Source: Finegoldia magna ATCC 29328
GTDB taxonomy: Bacteria; Bacillota; Clostridia; Tissierellales; Peptoniphilaceae
Length of the DNA: 64,000 nucleotides
Direction: 5' to 3'
NCBI RefSeq assembly: GCF_000010185.1
Contig: NC_010376.1
Location: 124,001 to 188,000 of the forward strand
The notes beneath the pieces were generated by a model, which made no database searches, was not told where the DNA came from, and was given only the letters and a program-made list of their open reading frames with translations. Positions 52,683 to 62,509 of this stretch are shown one piece after another (the stretch's first letter is position 1; each line of letters begins with the position of its first letter). A program made the translations under genes and the position numbers.

Positions 52683-52773
52683 CTTGTATTAATTTTTTAT
52701 TAAGAGTATGATGTAATATATAATTTTATTTTTAGATATTTGAATTAGATTGAATTTTAGAATGGATGATTAG

Positions 52774-54114
52774 ATGAAGAATAAGAATTTTTACAAAAGA
52801 GCGATACAGGTGGCGTGGCCGTCGGTGTTGGAGAGCTTTTTCATTGCACTTGCAGGAATTATCGACACATACATGGTGTCTTCGATTGGAAGCTCTGCAG
52901 TAGCAGCCGTAGGTCTTACAACCCAACCTAAATTTATAGCATTGTCGATATTTTTCGCCATAAACATCGCAACATCAGCACTTGTAGCTAGACGTCTCGG
53001 TGAAGAAGACAAAGAAGGAGCAAACAGAATACTTGTCACAGCGATTATCATGGGACTTGTTCTAACAGTTGTGATAAGCACTTTGATGGTGTATTTTTCA
53101 GATAGCATATTGAGACTTGCAGGAAGTAACTCAGACACGCATACTGATGCATTGAATTATTTCAGAATAATAATGGGTGGAATGCTTTTTTCCGTAGTCA
53201 GTATGGCGATAAATGCAGCACAAAGAGGATCAGGAAACACGAGAATTGCCTTCACGACCAACTTAGTGTCTAGTATTGTCAATATATTTTTCAACTACTG
53301 TTTGATAGGTGGTAATTTTGGTTTTCCGAAGATGGAAGTTTCAGGAGCAGCGCTTGCAACAGTACTTGGAACAGTCGTAAGTAGTATTATGTGCATCAGA
53401 TCTCTTTTCAGAAAAGATGGTTTCGTACAAATCAAATACATTTTCAAGAAGAAAATCAAACCAACAGTTGAAGTATTCACAAGTATCGTCAAACTTGGAA
53501 CCAATTTGTTCGTAGAAAATATAGCCATGAGAATCGGATTCTTGACAACAGCATTGATGGCAGCAGGACTAGGAACTGACACATTTGCAGCACACAACGT
53601 AGGAATGAATCTTCTTAGCATTTGTTTTGCGTTCGCAGACGGGATGCAAGTTGCAGCAGTCGTTCTAACAGGATCAAGCCTTGGCGCTGGCAAGAAAGAA
53701 AACGCCAAGATTTACGGCAAAGTCTGCCAACGAATAGGACTTATGATATCTCTTGTACTATCTTTGATATTGTTGTTATTTGGAAAAGGAATATTCCATT
53801 TGTTCTTCGACAAACTCTCCATCATAGAAACAGGAGAAATCATCGCAAGATTCATCACAGTAATAGTCCTTCTACAAATCTCACAAATCATCTACGGAGG
53901 ATGTTTGAGATCAGCAGGTGATGTAAAATACACATTAATCTCTTCAATCATAAGTGTAACAATCATAAGGACAGTAGTAACATACATCCTTGTATCTGTG
54001 TTTGAAATGGGAATCGTGGGAATATGGCTAGGAATCTTCTCCGACCAATTCTCTAGATACATGTTCAATTCAATCAGATTTAGACAAGGTAAATGGGTTA
54101 ACATTAAAATATAA
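52774..54114 (+). CDS. MATE family efflux transporter
   Basis: 446 residues, 12 helices in two MatE repeats. Typical segments: VAWPSVLESFFIALAGIIDTYMV at the N-terminus, FAAHNVGMNLLSICFAFADGMQVAAVVLTG in the second half. Na+ or H+ driven exporter of cationic drugs or metabolites. GATGATTAG is a weak ribosome site before ATG. Ends against the large convergent hairpin at 54118. Confidence 0.92.
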   Translation: MKNKNFYKRAIQVAWPSVLESFFIALAGIIDTYMVSSIGSSAVAAVGLTTQPKFIALSIFFAINIATSALVARRLGEEDKEGANRILVTAIIMGLVLTVVISTLMVYFSDSILRLAGSNSDTHTDALNYFRIIMGGMLFSVVSMAINAAQRGSGNTRIAFTTNLVSSIVNIFFNYCLIGGNFGFPKMEVSGAALATVLGTVVSSIMCIRSLFRKDGFVQIKYIFKKKIKPTVEVFTSIVKLGTNLFVENIAMRIGFLTTALMAAGLGTDTFAAHNVGMNLLSICFAFADGMQVAAVVLTGSSLGAGKKENAKIYGKVCQRIGLMISLVLSLILLLFGKGIFHLFFDKLSIIETGEIIARFITVIVLLQISQIIYGGCLRSAGDVKYTLISSIISVTIIRTVVTYILVSVFEMGIVGIWLGIFSDQFSRYMFNSIRFRQGKWVNIKI

Positions 54115-54117
54115 AAA

Positions 54118-54196
54118 ATCGTCTCGTTTTGATATGTACCATCCTTACTGGATGACCCGGTAAAGATGGCACACATCATTTTGAGACGATTTTTTT
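54118..54196. terminator. Large convergent hairpin (bidirectional terminator)
   Basis: About 79 bases folding into one long arm: AAAATCGTCTC / GAGACGATTTT outside, GATATGT and CCATC pairing with GATGG and ACACATC, then CTTAC / GTAAAG and apical ACTGG-ATGAC-CCGGT. Much larger than needed for termination. Confidence 0.8.
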
Positions 54197-54728
54197 AATA
54201 CTCATGTTTGAAAGCATATGCAATATATTTAACGCCAGATATTGTCAAATACATTCCAATTAAAAATACAACCGTAAAAGATGCTCTTAAAGGATTGTAC
54301 AACATCATAATTCCAAGAATTAAAGTAATAATATTAATTATGATATTAAGATGGTAAAGTCCACCTGGAACAAACCTTAGATATCTTCCGAAACTAATAT
54401 CGTTGATTGAATCGATAATAAACCAAATCGAGAACACATACGGAATGATCAATACAGCAGATTCGACATTAAAAACAAGAATGAGGCCAAGTATTATATC
54501 TATTATGCTTATCCAAAAGAATAATTTTATGTTCAGTCTTGTAAAATCTTTTATCTTTTTATAAATTAAAACTCCGCCTACGCCTTTAACAATTGCAATT
54601 ATTCCAAAATAAATCACCAGACTCGCTAAGCTGGCATATGGATTTTTAAAAGCTATGAATGAAACTATAATAAAACAAATACCTGTAATAAGAGAAAACC
54701 AATCAACTGATTTCTTTTCTTCTACCAT
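54195..54728 (-). CDS. HdeD/DUF308 family membrane protein
   Basis: 177 residues with six short helices in three DUF308 pairs (SLITGICFIIVSFIAF; LFFWISIIDIILGLILVF; NIIINIITLILGIMMLY). HdeD is an acid-stress membrane protein in E. coli; role in Firmicutes unknown. AAGGAGGTGTTAGT precedes ATG. Its end overlaps the large hairpin. Confidence 0.88.
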   Translation of the reverse strand: MVEEKKSVDWFSLITGICFIIVSFIAFKNPYASLASLVIYFGIIAIVKGVGGVLIYKKIKDFTRLNIKLFFWISIIDIILGLILVFNVESAVLIIPYVFSIWFIIDSINDISFGRYLRFVPGGLYHLNIIINIITLILGIMMLYNPLRASFTVVFLIGMYLTISGVKYIAYAFKHEY

Positions 54729-54826
54729 ACTAACACCTCCTTAAATTGTTGATATACTTTATATACCCAGATTTAAAGAATATTATTCACTAAATATTAA
54801 GAAAATTATTAACAACACTTTGTTGA

Positions 54827-54883
54827 AAGTTAAAACGAAAATTGTTGGATGAAAATTTGTCGCAAGTTAAAACGAAAAATGTT
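54827..54883. repeat. Direct repeat pair
   Basis: Two 20-mers beginning AAGTTAAAACGAAAA at 54827-54846 and 54864-54883, 19 of 20 identical, offset 37 bp. In the 750-base gap 54729-55478, which holds no gene. Confidence 0.7.
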
Positions 54884-54963
54884 ACCGAAAATTACTGACG
54901 ACACTTCTTAGCAATAAAAACAAAAATAGTTTTAGATAAGAATATCATTCGTAAAAAATAATC

Positions 54964-55056
54964 ACAAATTCTAGCGAAGTGAACCGTGAAAAAATCTCAC
55001 TCGTGCCAGAGCGAAGCTCGCACTTGAGATTTTAGGTTCACAAGCTTTGAATTTGT
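54964..55056. repeat. Extended imperfect inverted repeat (93 bases)
   Basis: Nested arms: ACAAATTC (54964-54971) / GAATTTGT (55049-55056); GTGAACC (54979-54985) / GGTTCAC (55035-55041); AAAATCTCA (54991-54999) / TGAGATTTT (55025-55033); inner GTGC / GCAC and AGC / GCT. No T-run follows. Possibly a MITE-like element or a non-coding RNA. Confidence 0.7.
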
Positions 55057-55229
55057 TTATTTTTGGAGACAGATATTCGTGCTAAATTATTTTTGTTTTT
55101 GATATACACCTTGCAAGCAAAAAATCTCCCAAAACTCATTTTATTCCACGCTCTTTTATTATATAATAAGGAAGGAAACAAATTTTTCGTAAAAAACTTG
55201 AAATTTTACAAAAAAACTTCAAAAAGGTG

Positions 55230-55258
55230 TTGACATTGTTGTATAGACAATGTATAAT
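55230..55258 (+). promoter_or_regulatory. Promoter of the S10 ribosomal protein operon
   Basis: TTGACA (55230-55235), exactly 17 bp, TATAAT (55253-55258). Perfect consensus, fitting very strong growth-linked expression. Confidence 0.92.
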
Positions 55259-55264
55259 ACCAGT

Positions 55265-55478
55265 TGTGCCTAAAGTTAGTAAGCGTAGAAGTGGAAGGTT
55301 GCTCGGGAAACGTGATTAATCTTCCGAGGTAATTTTCACCGAGAAGTCCTACACGATTAGGGCGATGGGTTAAACTTTTTAAAAAAGTTTTTTAAATTTT
55401 AGGTCACTGTACACCCGGGAGGGTGTATGAACATAACCCAGCAAGACGCTTCTTCAAAAATTTAGAGGAGGTGCCTAA
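55265..55478 (+). promoter_or_regulatory. Structured leader of the S10 operon
   Basis: About 215 nt. CTCGG (55302-55306) can pair with either of two CCGAG copies (55324-55328, 55339-55343). An A-T-only terminator-like hairpin lies at 55372-55396, and a perfect hairpin TACACCC-GGGA-GGGTGTA at 55410-55427. Consistent with an autoregulatory or attenuation leader; the ligand is not known. Confidence 0.65.
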
Positions 55479-55787
55479 ATGGCAAATCAAAAAATCAGAA
55501 TCAGACTAAGAGCTTATGATCACGAATTAATCGATCAATCAGCTCAAAAAATCGTTGAGGCAGCTAAGAGAACTGACGTTAAAGTTTCAGGTCCTATTCC
55601 GTTGCCAACAGAAAAAGAAGTTATTACAATCTTAAGAGCTGTTCACAAGTACAAAGACTCAAGAGAACAGTTCGAACAAAGAACACATAAGAGATTAATC
55701 GATATCATTAATCCTAACGCAAAGACATTGGAAGCGCTTAAAAAGCTTAACCTTCCTGCCGGCGTAGATATCGAAATTAAACTTTAA
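55479..55787 (+). CDS. rpsJ: 30S ribosomal protein S10
   Basis: 102 residues. [27 protein letters not shown] and GPIPLPTE are invariant S10 blocks, and [10 protein letters not shown] marks the loop contacting 16S rRNA; also the NusE partner of NusB in antitermination. GAGGAGGTGCCTAA precedes ATG. First gene of the S10 cluster. Confidence 0.98.
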   Translation: MANQKIRIRLRAYDHELIDQSAQKIVEAAKRTDVKVSGPIPLPTEKEVITILRAVHKYKDSREQFEQRTHKRLIDIINPNAKTLEALKKLNLPAGVDIEIKL

Positions 55788-55861
55788 TCTTAGTATGATT
55801 GTAAAGCAATCCGCTGTAAGTAAATTTTAATGTGGATATCACACTATAGGAGGTGTACTCA

Positions 55862-56491
55862 ATGAAGAGTATTTTAGGTAAAAAAATCGGAATGACTCAA
55901 ATCTTCAACGAAGACGGTAGTGTTGTTCCAGTAACTGTCATTGAAGCGGGTCCAATGGTTGTTACACAAATCAAAACTAAAGAAAAAGAAGGATATAACG
56001 CAATTCAAGTTGGTTACATTGAAAAGAAAGAAAAACATGTAAACCAACCAATGAGAGGTCATTTTGGCAAAGCAGGCGTTTCATTCAAGAAACACTTAAG
56101 AGAGTTCAAAATTAATGATGACGAACAATTTAACCTTGGCGATGAAATCAAATTAGATATTTTCCAAGACGGAGACGTTGTGGATGTTATCGGTATTTCA
56201 AAAGGTAAGGGAACTCAAGGTGCAATAGTTAGACACAACTATTCAAGAGGACCTATGGGACACGGTTCTAAATCACACAGAGTTGCAGGTGCAAGAAGTG
56301 CCGGATCTTATCCAGCAAGAGTTTTCAAAGGACGTAAAGGTTCTGGAAAGATGGGTCACGACCGTGTAACTGTTCAAAACTTGAAAATTGTTAAAGTTGA
56401 CAATGAAAGAAACTTACTTCTTATTAAGGGAGCTGTTCCAGGAAACAAAGGTGGAGTAGTTACTGTTAGAGAAGCTATTAAGTCAAAATAG
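55862..56491 (+). CDS. rplC: 50S ribosomal protein L3
   Basis: 209 residues from ATG 55862, with AGGAGGT seven bases upstream (a GTG at 55853 is inside the ribosome site region). Starts MKSILGKKIGMTQIF; the central extension RAGARSAGSYPARVFKG-like segment (about 140-160) reaches the peptidyl transferase centre. Early assembly protein. Confidence 0.98.
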   Translation: MKSILGKKIGMTQIFNEDGSVVPVTVIEAGPMVVTQIKTKEKEGYNAIQVGYIEKKEKHVNQPMRGHFGKAGVSFKKHLREFKINDDEQFNLGDEIKLDIFQDGDVVDVIGISKGKGTQGAIVRHNYSRGPMGHGSKSHRVAGARSAGSYPARVFKGRKGSGKMGHDRVTVQNLKIVKVDNERNLLLIKGAVPGNKGGVVTVREAIKSK

Positions 56492-56506
56492 GAAGGAGGA
56501 TGAAAC

Positions 56507-57130
56507 ATGCCTAAAGTTCAAATTTTAAACCAACAAGGAGAAAATGTTGGAGAATTAGAATTAAATGAAGCCATTTTCGGCGTTGATGTTAATGAGCACG
56601 TTGTTTACGAAGTAGTTAAAAACCAACTTGCTAATAAAAGACAAGGCACACAATCTGCTAAAACTCGTAGTGAGGTAAGAGGTGGAGGAAGAAAGCCTTG
56701 GAGACAAAAAGGTACAGGTAGAGCAAGACAAGGATCTATCAGATCTCCACAATGGAGAGGTGGTGGGGTAGTATTCGCTCCAAAGCCTAGAGATTACAGC
56801 TACGCTGTTCCTAAAAAAGTTAGAAGACTTGCAATCAAATCAGTATTAACTGAAAAAGTTAATGACAACGAAATGATCGTTTTAGATAAATTAAACTTAG
56901 ATGCTATTAGCACTAAAAAAGCTGTTGAAGTATTAAAGAATATTAAAGCAGACAAGAAAGCTCTAGTAGTTATCGATAAAAATGATGATACACTTTACAG
57001 ATCATTTAGAAATATTGAAAATGTAGCTATTTGTGAAGCTAAATTAATCAATGTATATGATTGTTTGAAATACAACTCATTAGTTATTACAACTGATGCT
57101 GTTAAAATTCTTGAGGAGGTGTTTCAATAA
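56507..57130 (+). CDS. rplD: 50S ribosomal protein L4
   Basis: 207 residues. The long loop [24 protein letters not shown] (about 55-80, written across helix and loop) lines the exit tunnel. In some bacteria L4 represses this operon; whether that happens here is unknown. AGGAGGATGAAAC precedes ATG. Its stop overlaps the start of rplW (TAATG). Confidence 0.98.
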   Translation: MPKVQILNQQGENVGELELNEAIFGVDVNEHVVYEVVKNQLANKRQGTQSAKTRSEVRGGGRKPWRQKGTGRARQGSIRSPQWRGGGVVFAPKPRDYSYAVPKKVRRLAIKSVLTEKVNDNEMIVLDKLNLDAISTKKAVEVLKNIKADKKALVVIDKNDDTLYRSFRNIENVAICEAKLINVYDCLKYNSLVITTDAVKILEEVFQ

Positions 57131-57420
57131 TGAAATCACCATATGATATTATCTTGAAACCAATTATTTCTGAAGATTCTATGGAAAAAATGGAAGACAA
57201 GAAATATGTTTTCAAAGTTGACAAAAATGCTAATAAAATAGAAATCAGAAACGCTATCGAAAAGATTTTTGATGTTAAAGTAAAATCTGTTAACACTATG
57301 AACGTTAAAGGAAAAGTTAAAAGAATGGGCGCTCACAGTGGTAAGAGATCTGATTGGAAGAAAGCTATAGTTGCATTAACAGAAGATTCAAAAGAAATTG
57401 AATTTTTCGAAGGAATGTAA
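57130..57420 (+). CDS. rplW: 50S ribosomal protein L23
   Basis: 96 residues. [25 protein letters not shown] at the N-terminus, GKVKRMG loop in the middle. Forms the docking site for trigger factor and SRP at the tunnel exit. One-base overlap with rplD indicates translational coupling; GAGGAGGTGTTTCA upstream. Confidence 0.97.
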   Translation: MKSPYDIILKPIISEDSMEKMEDKKYVFKVDKNANKIEIRNAIEKIFDVKVKSVNTMNVKGKVKRMGAHSGKRSDWKKAIVALTEDSKEIEFFEGM

Positions 57421-57436
57421 TTAAGGGGGTAAAAAC

Positions 57437-58267
57437 ATGGCAATAAAAAAATATAAACCGACTTCTGCCGGTGTACGTGGTATGAGTGTTTTATCATTTG
57501 ATGAAATCACAAAAACTACTCCTGAAAAATCATTAACTGTTAGCTTGAACAAATCTGGCGGAAGAAACTCTTATGGTAGAGTAACTATTCGTCACAGAGG
57601 CGGCGGAGCTAAGAGAAAATATAGAATTATAGATTTTAAGAGAAATAAAGACGGTATCAAAGCTGTTGTTAAATCAATCGAATACGATCCAAACAGAACA
57701 GCAAATATCGCTTTGTTACAATATGAAGATGGTGAAAAAAGATACATCATCCAACCAGTAGGACTAAAAGTTGGAGATGTAGTTGAAAGTGGTGCTGATG
57801 TAGATATCGTACCTGGTAATGCTCTTCCATTGAGAAACATTCCAGTTGGTACTACAGTTCACAACATCGAAATGAAAGTTGGCAAAGGAGCTCAATTAGT
57901 TAGAACAGCTGGTGCTGAAGCACAACTTATGGCTAAAGAAGGTAAATTTGCTCAATTAAGATTACCATCAGGAGAATTCAGATTAATTCACCTTGACTGT
58001 AAAGCTACTGTAGGTCAAGTTGGAAATATCTCTCACGAATTAGTTACAATCGGTAAGGCTGGACGTAACAGACACTTAGGTAAGAGACCTTACGTAAGAG
58101 GTTCAGCAATGAACCCAGTAGATCACCCTCACGGTGGTGGTGAAGGTAGAGCACCAATCGGTAGACCAGCTCCTTCAACTCCATGGGGTAAACCAGCACT
58201 TGGACTTAAGACTCGTAAGAAAAACAAAAAGTCTAATAAGTACATTGTAAGAAGAAGAAAGAAATAA
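57437..58267 (+). CDS. rplB: 50S ribosomal protein L2
   Basis: 276 residues. [21 protein letters not shown] in the N-terminal OB domain and the C-terminal [19 protein letters not shown], with the conserved histidine essential for peptidyl transfer. AAGGGGGTAAAAAC precedes ATG. Confidence 0.98.
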   Translation: MAIKKYKPTSAGVRGMSVLSFDEITKTTPEKSLTVSLNKSGGRNSYGRVTIRHRGGGAKRKYRIIDFKRNKDGIKAVVKSIEYDPNRTANIALLQYEDGEKRYIIQPVGLKVGDVVESGADVDIVPGNALPLRNIPVGTTVHNIEMKVGKGAQLVRTAGAEAQLMAKEGKFAQLRLPSGEFRLIHLDCKATVGQVGNISHELVTIGKAGRNRHLGKRPYVRGSAMNPVDHPHGGGEGRAPIGRPAPSTPWGKPALGLKTRKKNKKSNKYIVRRRKK

Positions 58268-58279
58268 CGGAGGGATAGA

Positions 58280-58564
58280 ATGAGTAGATCACTTAAAAAA
58301 GGACCTTTCTGCGATGAACACTTAATGAAGAAAGTGGAAGAACTTAACAAAAACGATGAAAAGAAGATCATTAAAACTTGGTCACGTCGTTCTACAATAT
58401 TCCCTAACTTCGTAGGTCACACTATTGCAGTTCACGATGGAAGAAAGCATGTACCTGTTTATATTACTGACGATATGGTTGGTCATAAATTAGGAGAATT
58501 TGTTCCTACAAGAACATACAAAGGTCACATTAAAAACGAAAAAACGAGTAAGGTTCGTAATTAA
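58280..58564 (+). CDS. rpsS: 30S ribosomal protein S19
   Basis: 94 residues. [39 protein letters not shown] and [16 protein letters not shown] are family blocks. Head protein near the A site. GGAGGGATAGA precedes ATG. Confidence 0.98.
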   Translation: MSRSLKKGPFCDEHLMKKVEELNKNDEKKIIKTWSRRSTIFPNFVGHTIAVHDGRKHVPVYITDDMVGHKLGEFVPTRTYKGHIKNEKTSKVRN

Positions 58565-58581
58565 TATAAGGAGGTATGACA

Positions 58582-58920
58582 ATGCAAGCTAAAGCTATAG
58601 CGAAATATGTACGTATTTCTCCTCTAAAAGTTAACTTTATATGCAAAGAAATTAGAGGTAAACAAGTTGATGAAGCCCTTGCTATATTGAAATTCACTCC
58701 TAAAAAAGGTGCTAGAATTTTAGAAAAAGTGCTAAATTCAGCAATTGCAAACGCAGAACACAATTTTGGATTAAACAGAGAAGATCTTTTTGTATCACAA
58801 GCATACGCTAATAATGCTCCAGTAATGAAAAGATGGAGACCAAAAGCTAAAGGAATGGCTTATCCAATCCTTAAAAGATCAAGTCATGTTGGCGTAGTTG
58901 TAGAAGAAAGAGAATTATAA
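58582..58920 (+). CDS. rplV: 50S ribosomal protein L22
   Basis: 112 residues from ATG 58582, seven bases after AAGGAGG; the ATG at 58576 is too close to the ribosome site. [18 protein letters not shown] at the N-terminus and the tunnel loop around [21 protein letters not shown]. Confidence 0.96.
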   Translation: MQAKAIAKYVRISPLKVNFICKEIRGKQVDEALAILKFTPKKGARILEKVLNSAIANAEHNFGLNREDLFVSQAYANNAPVMKRWRPKAKGMAYPILKRSSHVGVVVEEREL

Positions 58921-58931
58921 GGAGGAGTCTG

Positions 58932-59666
58932 ATGGGTCAAAAAGTTAATCCTAAAGGATTAAGAGTTGGTGTTATCAAAGACTGGGATTCAAGATGGTTT
59001 GCAGATAAAAAAGATTTTGGTGATTATCTAGTTGAAGATCACAAAATTCGTGAACTAATCAAGAAAGAATCTTTCAGCGCTGGTATTAGCAGTGTTTCAA
59101 TCGAAAGAGCATCAAACAAAATCAAGGTAACTATCAACACAGCTAAACCTGGTATGGTAATTGGCCGTCAAGGTGCTGGCGTTGAAGAATTAAAAAATAA
59201 ATTAGAAAAATTAACAGGTAAGAAATTAATCATAAATGTAGAAGAAATTAAGTTCCAAGACTTAGATGCACAATTAGTTGCAGAAAACATTGCAAGTCAA
59301 TTAGAAAGACGTATTTCTTTCAGACGTGCGATGAAACAAACTATGCAAAGAAGCATGAGAGCAGGAGCTTTGGGTATTAAGACTATGGTTTCTGGTAGAC
59401 TTGGTGGAGCTGATATGGCAAGAAGCGAAGGATACAGCGAAGGAACTATTCCTCTTCAAACTCTAAGAGCTGCAATCGACTATGGATTTGCAGAAGCAGA
59501 TACAACTTATGGTAAGCTTGGTGTTAAAGTTTGGTTATACAAAGGTGAAATGTTACCTGGTATGACAGAAGAAGATTTACCTGTTTACAAAAACAAAAAG
59601 AACGATAAAAACAAAAAAAGAAGAAACAATAACAGAAAAGGTAAATCCCAAGCAGCTAAAAACTAA
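58932..59666 (+). CDS. rpsC: 30S ribosomal protein S3
   Basis: 244 residues. KH domain with [16 protein letters not shown] (about 75-90), C-terminal domain with [20 protein letters not shown] at the mRNA entry. The tail is unusually rich in Lys/Asn/Arg (after residue 220). AAGGAGGAGTCTG precedes ATG. Confidence 0.98.
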   Translation: MGQKVNPKGLRVGVIKDWDSRWFADKKDFGDYLVEDHKIRELIKKESFSAGISSVSIERASNKIKVTINTAKPGMVIGRQGAGVEELKNKLEKLTGKKLIINVEEIKFQDLDAQLVAENIASQLERRISFRRAMKQTMQRSMRAGALGIKTMVSGRLGGADMARSEGYSEGTIPLQTLRAAIDYGFAEADTTYGKLGVKVWLYKGEMLPGMTEEDLPVYKNKKNDKNKKRRNNNRKGKSQAAKN

Positions 59667-59687
59667 TTCGAGAGGAGGAAATATTCT

Positions 59688-60131
59688 ATGTTAATGCCTA
59701 AAAGAGTAAAATACCGTAGAGTTCACAGAGGCAGAATGAAAGGTAAAGCATTAAAAGGCAATACTTTAACTTACGGTGATTATGGTATACAAGCGTTAGG
59801 TTCTTGTTGGTTAACAGCTAATCAAATAGAAGCAGCACGTCGTGCGATGACAAGATATATAAAAAGAGGCGGTAACATCTGGATCAAAGTTTTCCCAGAT
59901 AAGCCAGTGTCAAAGAAGCCTATCGGTATTCGTATGGGTTCAGGTAAAGGAGCTCCAGAATATTGGGTAGCAGTAATTAAACCAGGTAGAGTATTATTTG
60001 AAATGGCAGGTGTTCCTGAAGATGTAGCTCGTGAAGCTATGAGACTTGCACAACACAAACTACCTATCAAAACTAAATTTATAGCTCGTGAAGAGTTCGG
60101 AGAAAAGGACGGTGAAGCTGATGAAAACTAA
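59688..60131 (+). CDS. rplP: 50S ribosomal protein L16
   Basis: 147 residues. [21 protein letters not shown] and [24 protein letters not shown] are diagnostic (second block read as two). Binds near the A site and CCA end. GAGGAGGAAATATTCT precedes ATG. Overlaps the start of rpmC by 11 bases. Confidence 0.98.
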   Translation: MLMPKRVKYRRVHRGRMKGKALKGNTLTYGDYGIQALGSCWLTANQIEAARRAMTRYIKRGGNIWIKVFPDKPVSKKPIGIRMGSGKGAPEYWVAVIKPGRVLFEMAGVPEDVAREAMRLAQHKLPIKTKFIAREEFGEKDGEADEN

Positions 60132-60327
60132 AGAAATTCGTAATCTATCAGATCAAGATTTACAAAAACAATTAGAACAATCTAAAAGTGAATTGTTTAA
60201 TCTACGTTTTCAATTAGCTACTGGGCAATTAGAAAACCCTATGATGATAGGACTTGTAAAAAAAGATATAGCTCGCATTAAGACTATTATTAGAGAACGT
60301 GAGCTAAACATTGGTAAGGAGGCTTAA
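60121..60327 (+). CDS. rpmC: 50S ribosomal protein L29
   Basis: 68 residues from ATG 60121, inside the end of rplP, with GGTGAAG upstream. The longer frame from 60088 only repeats the rplP coding region out of frame. [18 protein letters not shown] start and [18 protein letters not shown] end are typical. Tunnel exit protein. Confidence 0.95.
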   Translation: MKTKEIRNLSDQDLQKQLEQSKSELFNLRFQLATGQLENPMMIGLVKKDIARIKTIIRERELNIGKEA

Positions 60328-60332
60328 CAATT

Positions 60333-60587
60333 ATGGAAAGAAATATGAGAAAAACCATAGTTGGTATAGTTGTTTCAGATAAAATGGATAAGTCAATTGT
60401 TGTAGAAGTTAAAACACTTGTCAAAGATCCTAAATACGGTAAACAATTAAGAAAAACAACTAAATTTAAAGCACACGATGAAGAAAACATCGCTGGTATT
60501 GGCGATAAAGTTAAAATAATGGAAACAAGACCTCTTTCTAAAACAAAGAACTGGAGACTTGTAGAAATTATAGAAAAAGCAAAGTAA
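60333..60587 (+). CDS. rpsQ: 30S ribosomal protein S17
   Basis: 84 residues. [19 protein letters not shown] and [29 protein letters not shown] (two blocks) are family hallmarks; OB-fold 16S binder. AAGGAGGCTTAACAATT precedes ATG. Confidence 0.97.
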   Translation: MERNMRKTIVGIVVSDKMDKSIVVEVKTLVKDPKYGKQLRKTTKFKAHDEENIAGIGDKVKIMETRPLSKTKNWRLVEIIEKAK

Positions 60588-60611
60588 TTCTTATTACGAA
60601 AGGAGAATTTT

Positions 60612-60980
60612 ATGATTCAACAAGAAAGTCGTTTGAGAGTTGCAGATAACTCTGGTGCAAAAGAACTACTAGTAATAAGAGTTTTAGGTGGTACTAAAAG
60701 AAAGTACGCAGCTATCGGAGACATCGTAGTTTGCTCAGTTAAATCTGCACAACCGGGCGGTATGGTTAAAAAAGGTGATGTAGTAAAAGCTGTTATCGTA
60801 AGAACAACTAAACCATTGGGAAGAGCTGATGGAAGTTACATCAGATTTGACGATAACGCAGCTGTAATTATAAAAGATGATAAAAATCCAGTGGGAACAA
60901 GAATTTTTGGTTCAGTAACTCGTGAATTGAGAGCCAATAACTTCATGAAAATAATCTCATTGGCACCTGAAGTATTATAA
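60612..60980 (+). CDS. rplN: 50S ribosomal protein L14
   Basis: 122 residues. [20 protein letters not shown] and [11 protein letters not shown] are invariant. Forms an intersubunit bridge and the RsfS silencing site. First gene of the spc portion; AAAGGAGAATTTT precedes ATG with no terminator between it and rpsQ. Confidence 0.98.
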   Translation: MIQQESRLRVADNSGAKELLVIRVLGGTKRKYAAIGDIVVCSVKSAQPGGMVKKGDVVKAVIVRTTKPLGRADGSYIRFDDNAAVIIKDDKNPVGTRIFGSVTRELRANNFMKIISLAPEVL

Positions 60981-60998
60981 TTGGAGGTGTAAAGAGAT

Positions 60999-61307
60999 AT
61001 GAAGATTAAAAATGGAGATACTGTAATAGTTATTTCTGGTAAAGACAAAGGAAAGACTGGAAATGTTATTGAAGTATTAGCCAAAAAAAATAAAGTGGTA
61101 GTAGAAGGAGTTAACATAGTTACTAAACACCAAAAAGCTAACGGACGTGGTGTTGAAAGTGGACTAATCAAAAAAGAAGCTCCTATTGATGTTTCAAACG
61201 TAATGTATTATGATGCTAAAAACAAGAAAGGCACTAGATTAGGTTACAAGTTTGAAGACGGTAAGAAAGTTAGATTTATGAAATCTAACAACGAAACTAT
61301 TAAGTAA
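60999..61307 (+). CDS. rplX: 50S ribosomal protein L24
   Basis: 102 residues. KOW motif NGDTVIVISGKDKGKTGNVIEV at the N-terminus, then VEGVNIVTKHQK. Assembly initiator of the large subunit. GGAGGTGTAAAGAGAT precedes ATG. Confidence 0.97.
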   Translation: MKIKNGDTVIVISGKDKGKTGNVIEVLAKKNKVVVEGVNIVTKHQKANGRGVESGLIKKEAPIDVSNVMYYDAKNKKGTRLGYKFEDGKKVRFMKSNNETIK

Positions 61308-61325
61308 CATAAGGAGGGTATAAAC

Positions 61326-61868
61326 TTGACTTCCAGATTAAAAGAAAAATATACAAATGAAGTTGTTCCTTTCTTGGTTGAACGTTTCAAATATGAAAAC
61401 ATCATGCAAGTTCCAAGATTGGAAAAAATCGTGCTTAACATGGGTTTAGGTTCTTCAAAAGAAAATCCTAAGGCTATCGAAAGTGCAGTTAAAGAATTAG
61501 AAACAATTACAGGACAACGCCCAATTGTAACAAAAGCAAGAAAATCTATCGCTAACTTCAAACTTAGAGAAGGAATGAATGTTGGTGTTAAAGTTACATT
61601 ACGTGGTGAAAAAATGTATGATTTCTTAGATAAATTTATGAACATTTCTCTTCCACGTGTAAGAGACTTTAGAGGTATTTCTTCTAAATCATTCGATGGT
61701 AGAGGAAACTATGCTGTAGGTATCAAAGAACAATTAATATTCCCTGAAATTGAATACGATATGGTAGATCAAATTAGAGGTATGGATATTGTGGTCGTTA
61801 CTACTGCAAACACTGACGAAGAAGCTAAGGAATTATTAGACAAAATGGGAATGCCATTTAAGAAATAA
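61326..61868 (+). CDS. rplE: 50S ribosomal protein L5
   Basis: 180 residues from a TTG start, supported by AAGGAGGGTATAAAC upstream and by the usual N-terminal LKEKY block. [18 protein letters not shown] and [19 protein letters not shown] are family blocks. Binds 5S rRNA. Confidence 0.97.
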   Translation: MTSRLKEKYTNEVVPFLVERFKYENIMQVPRLEKIVLNMGLGSSKENPKAIESAVKELETITGQRPIVTKARKSIANFKLREGMNVGVKVTLRGEKMYDFLDKFMNISLPRVRDFRGISSKSFDGRGNYAVGIKEQLIFPEIEYDMVDQIRGMDIVVVTTANTDEEAKELLDKMGMPFKK

Positions 61869-61880
61869 GGAGGAGTTTTA

Positions 61881-62066
61881 GTGGCTAAAAAATCAATGAT
61901 CGCAAAACAAAAAAGACCTGCAAAGTTTAGCACAAGAGAATATAACAGATGCAAAATTTGTGGTAGACCTCACGGATATTTAAAGAAATATGGCATCTGC
62001 CGTATATGCTTTAGAGAATTGGCTTATAAAGGCGAAATCCCTGGCGTAAGAAAAGCAAGCTGGTAA
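61881..62066 (+). CDS. rpsN: 30S ribosomal protein S14 type Z
   Basis: 61 residues from GTG 61881 with GGAGGAGTTTTA upstream. Zinc-binding CKICG (24-28 region) and CRICF pairs mark the zinc form (S14 type Z), common in Firmicutes. 61 residues is the standard length. Confidence 0.97.
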   Translation: MAKKSMIAKQKRPAKFSTREYNRCKICGRPHGYLKKYGICRICFRELAYKGEIPGVRKASW

Positions 62067-62087
62067 GAAAGGAAGGAGGAAGCTTTT

Positions 62088-62483
62088 ATGATGACTGATC
62101 CTATAGCAGATATGCTAACAAGAATAAGAAACGCAGTTAATGCGAAACATAAAGTTGTTGAAGTTCCTGCATCTAATATTAAAAAATCAATAGCACAAAT
62201 TTTATTAGATGAAGGATTTATCGATGGTTTCAATGTTACAGAAGATGGTAAACAAGGAATCATTACAATAGATTTAAAATATGGTCCTAACGAAGAAAAA
62301 GTAATTTCAGGTATCAAGAGAATATCTAAACCTGGACTTCGTGTCTATGCCAGAGCAAATGAAGTTCCTAAGGTTTTAGGCGGACTTGGTATTGCTATTG
62401 TCTCTACATCAAAAGGCCTTGTAACTGATAAAGTTGCTAGAAAAGAAGGTATTGGTGGAGAAGTAATTTGTTACGTATGGTAA
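62088..62483 (+). CDS. rpsH: 30S ribosomal protein S8
   Basis: 131 residues. [20 protein letters not shown] and the C-terminal [20 protein letters not shown] are invariant. Central 16S binder, classical repressor of the spc operon in E. coli. AAGGAGGAAGCTTTT precedes tandem ATG codons; the first is taken. Confidence 0.98.
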   Translation: MMTDPIADMLTRIRNAVNAKHKVVEVPASNIKKSIAQILLDEGFIDGFNVTEDGKQGIITIDLKYGPNEEKVISGIKRISKPGLRVYARANEVPKVLGGLGIAIVSTSKGLVTDKVARKEGIGGEVICYVW

Positions 62484-62509
62484 CACAAACATTATAAGGA
62501 GGTTTGACC

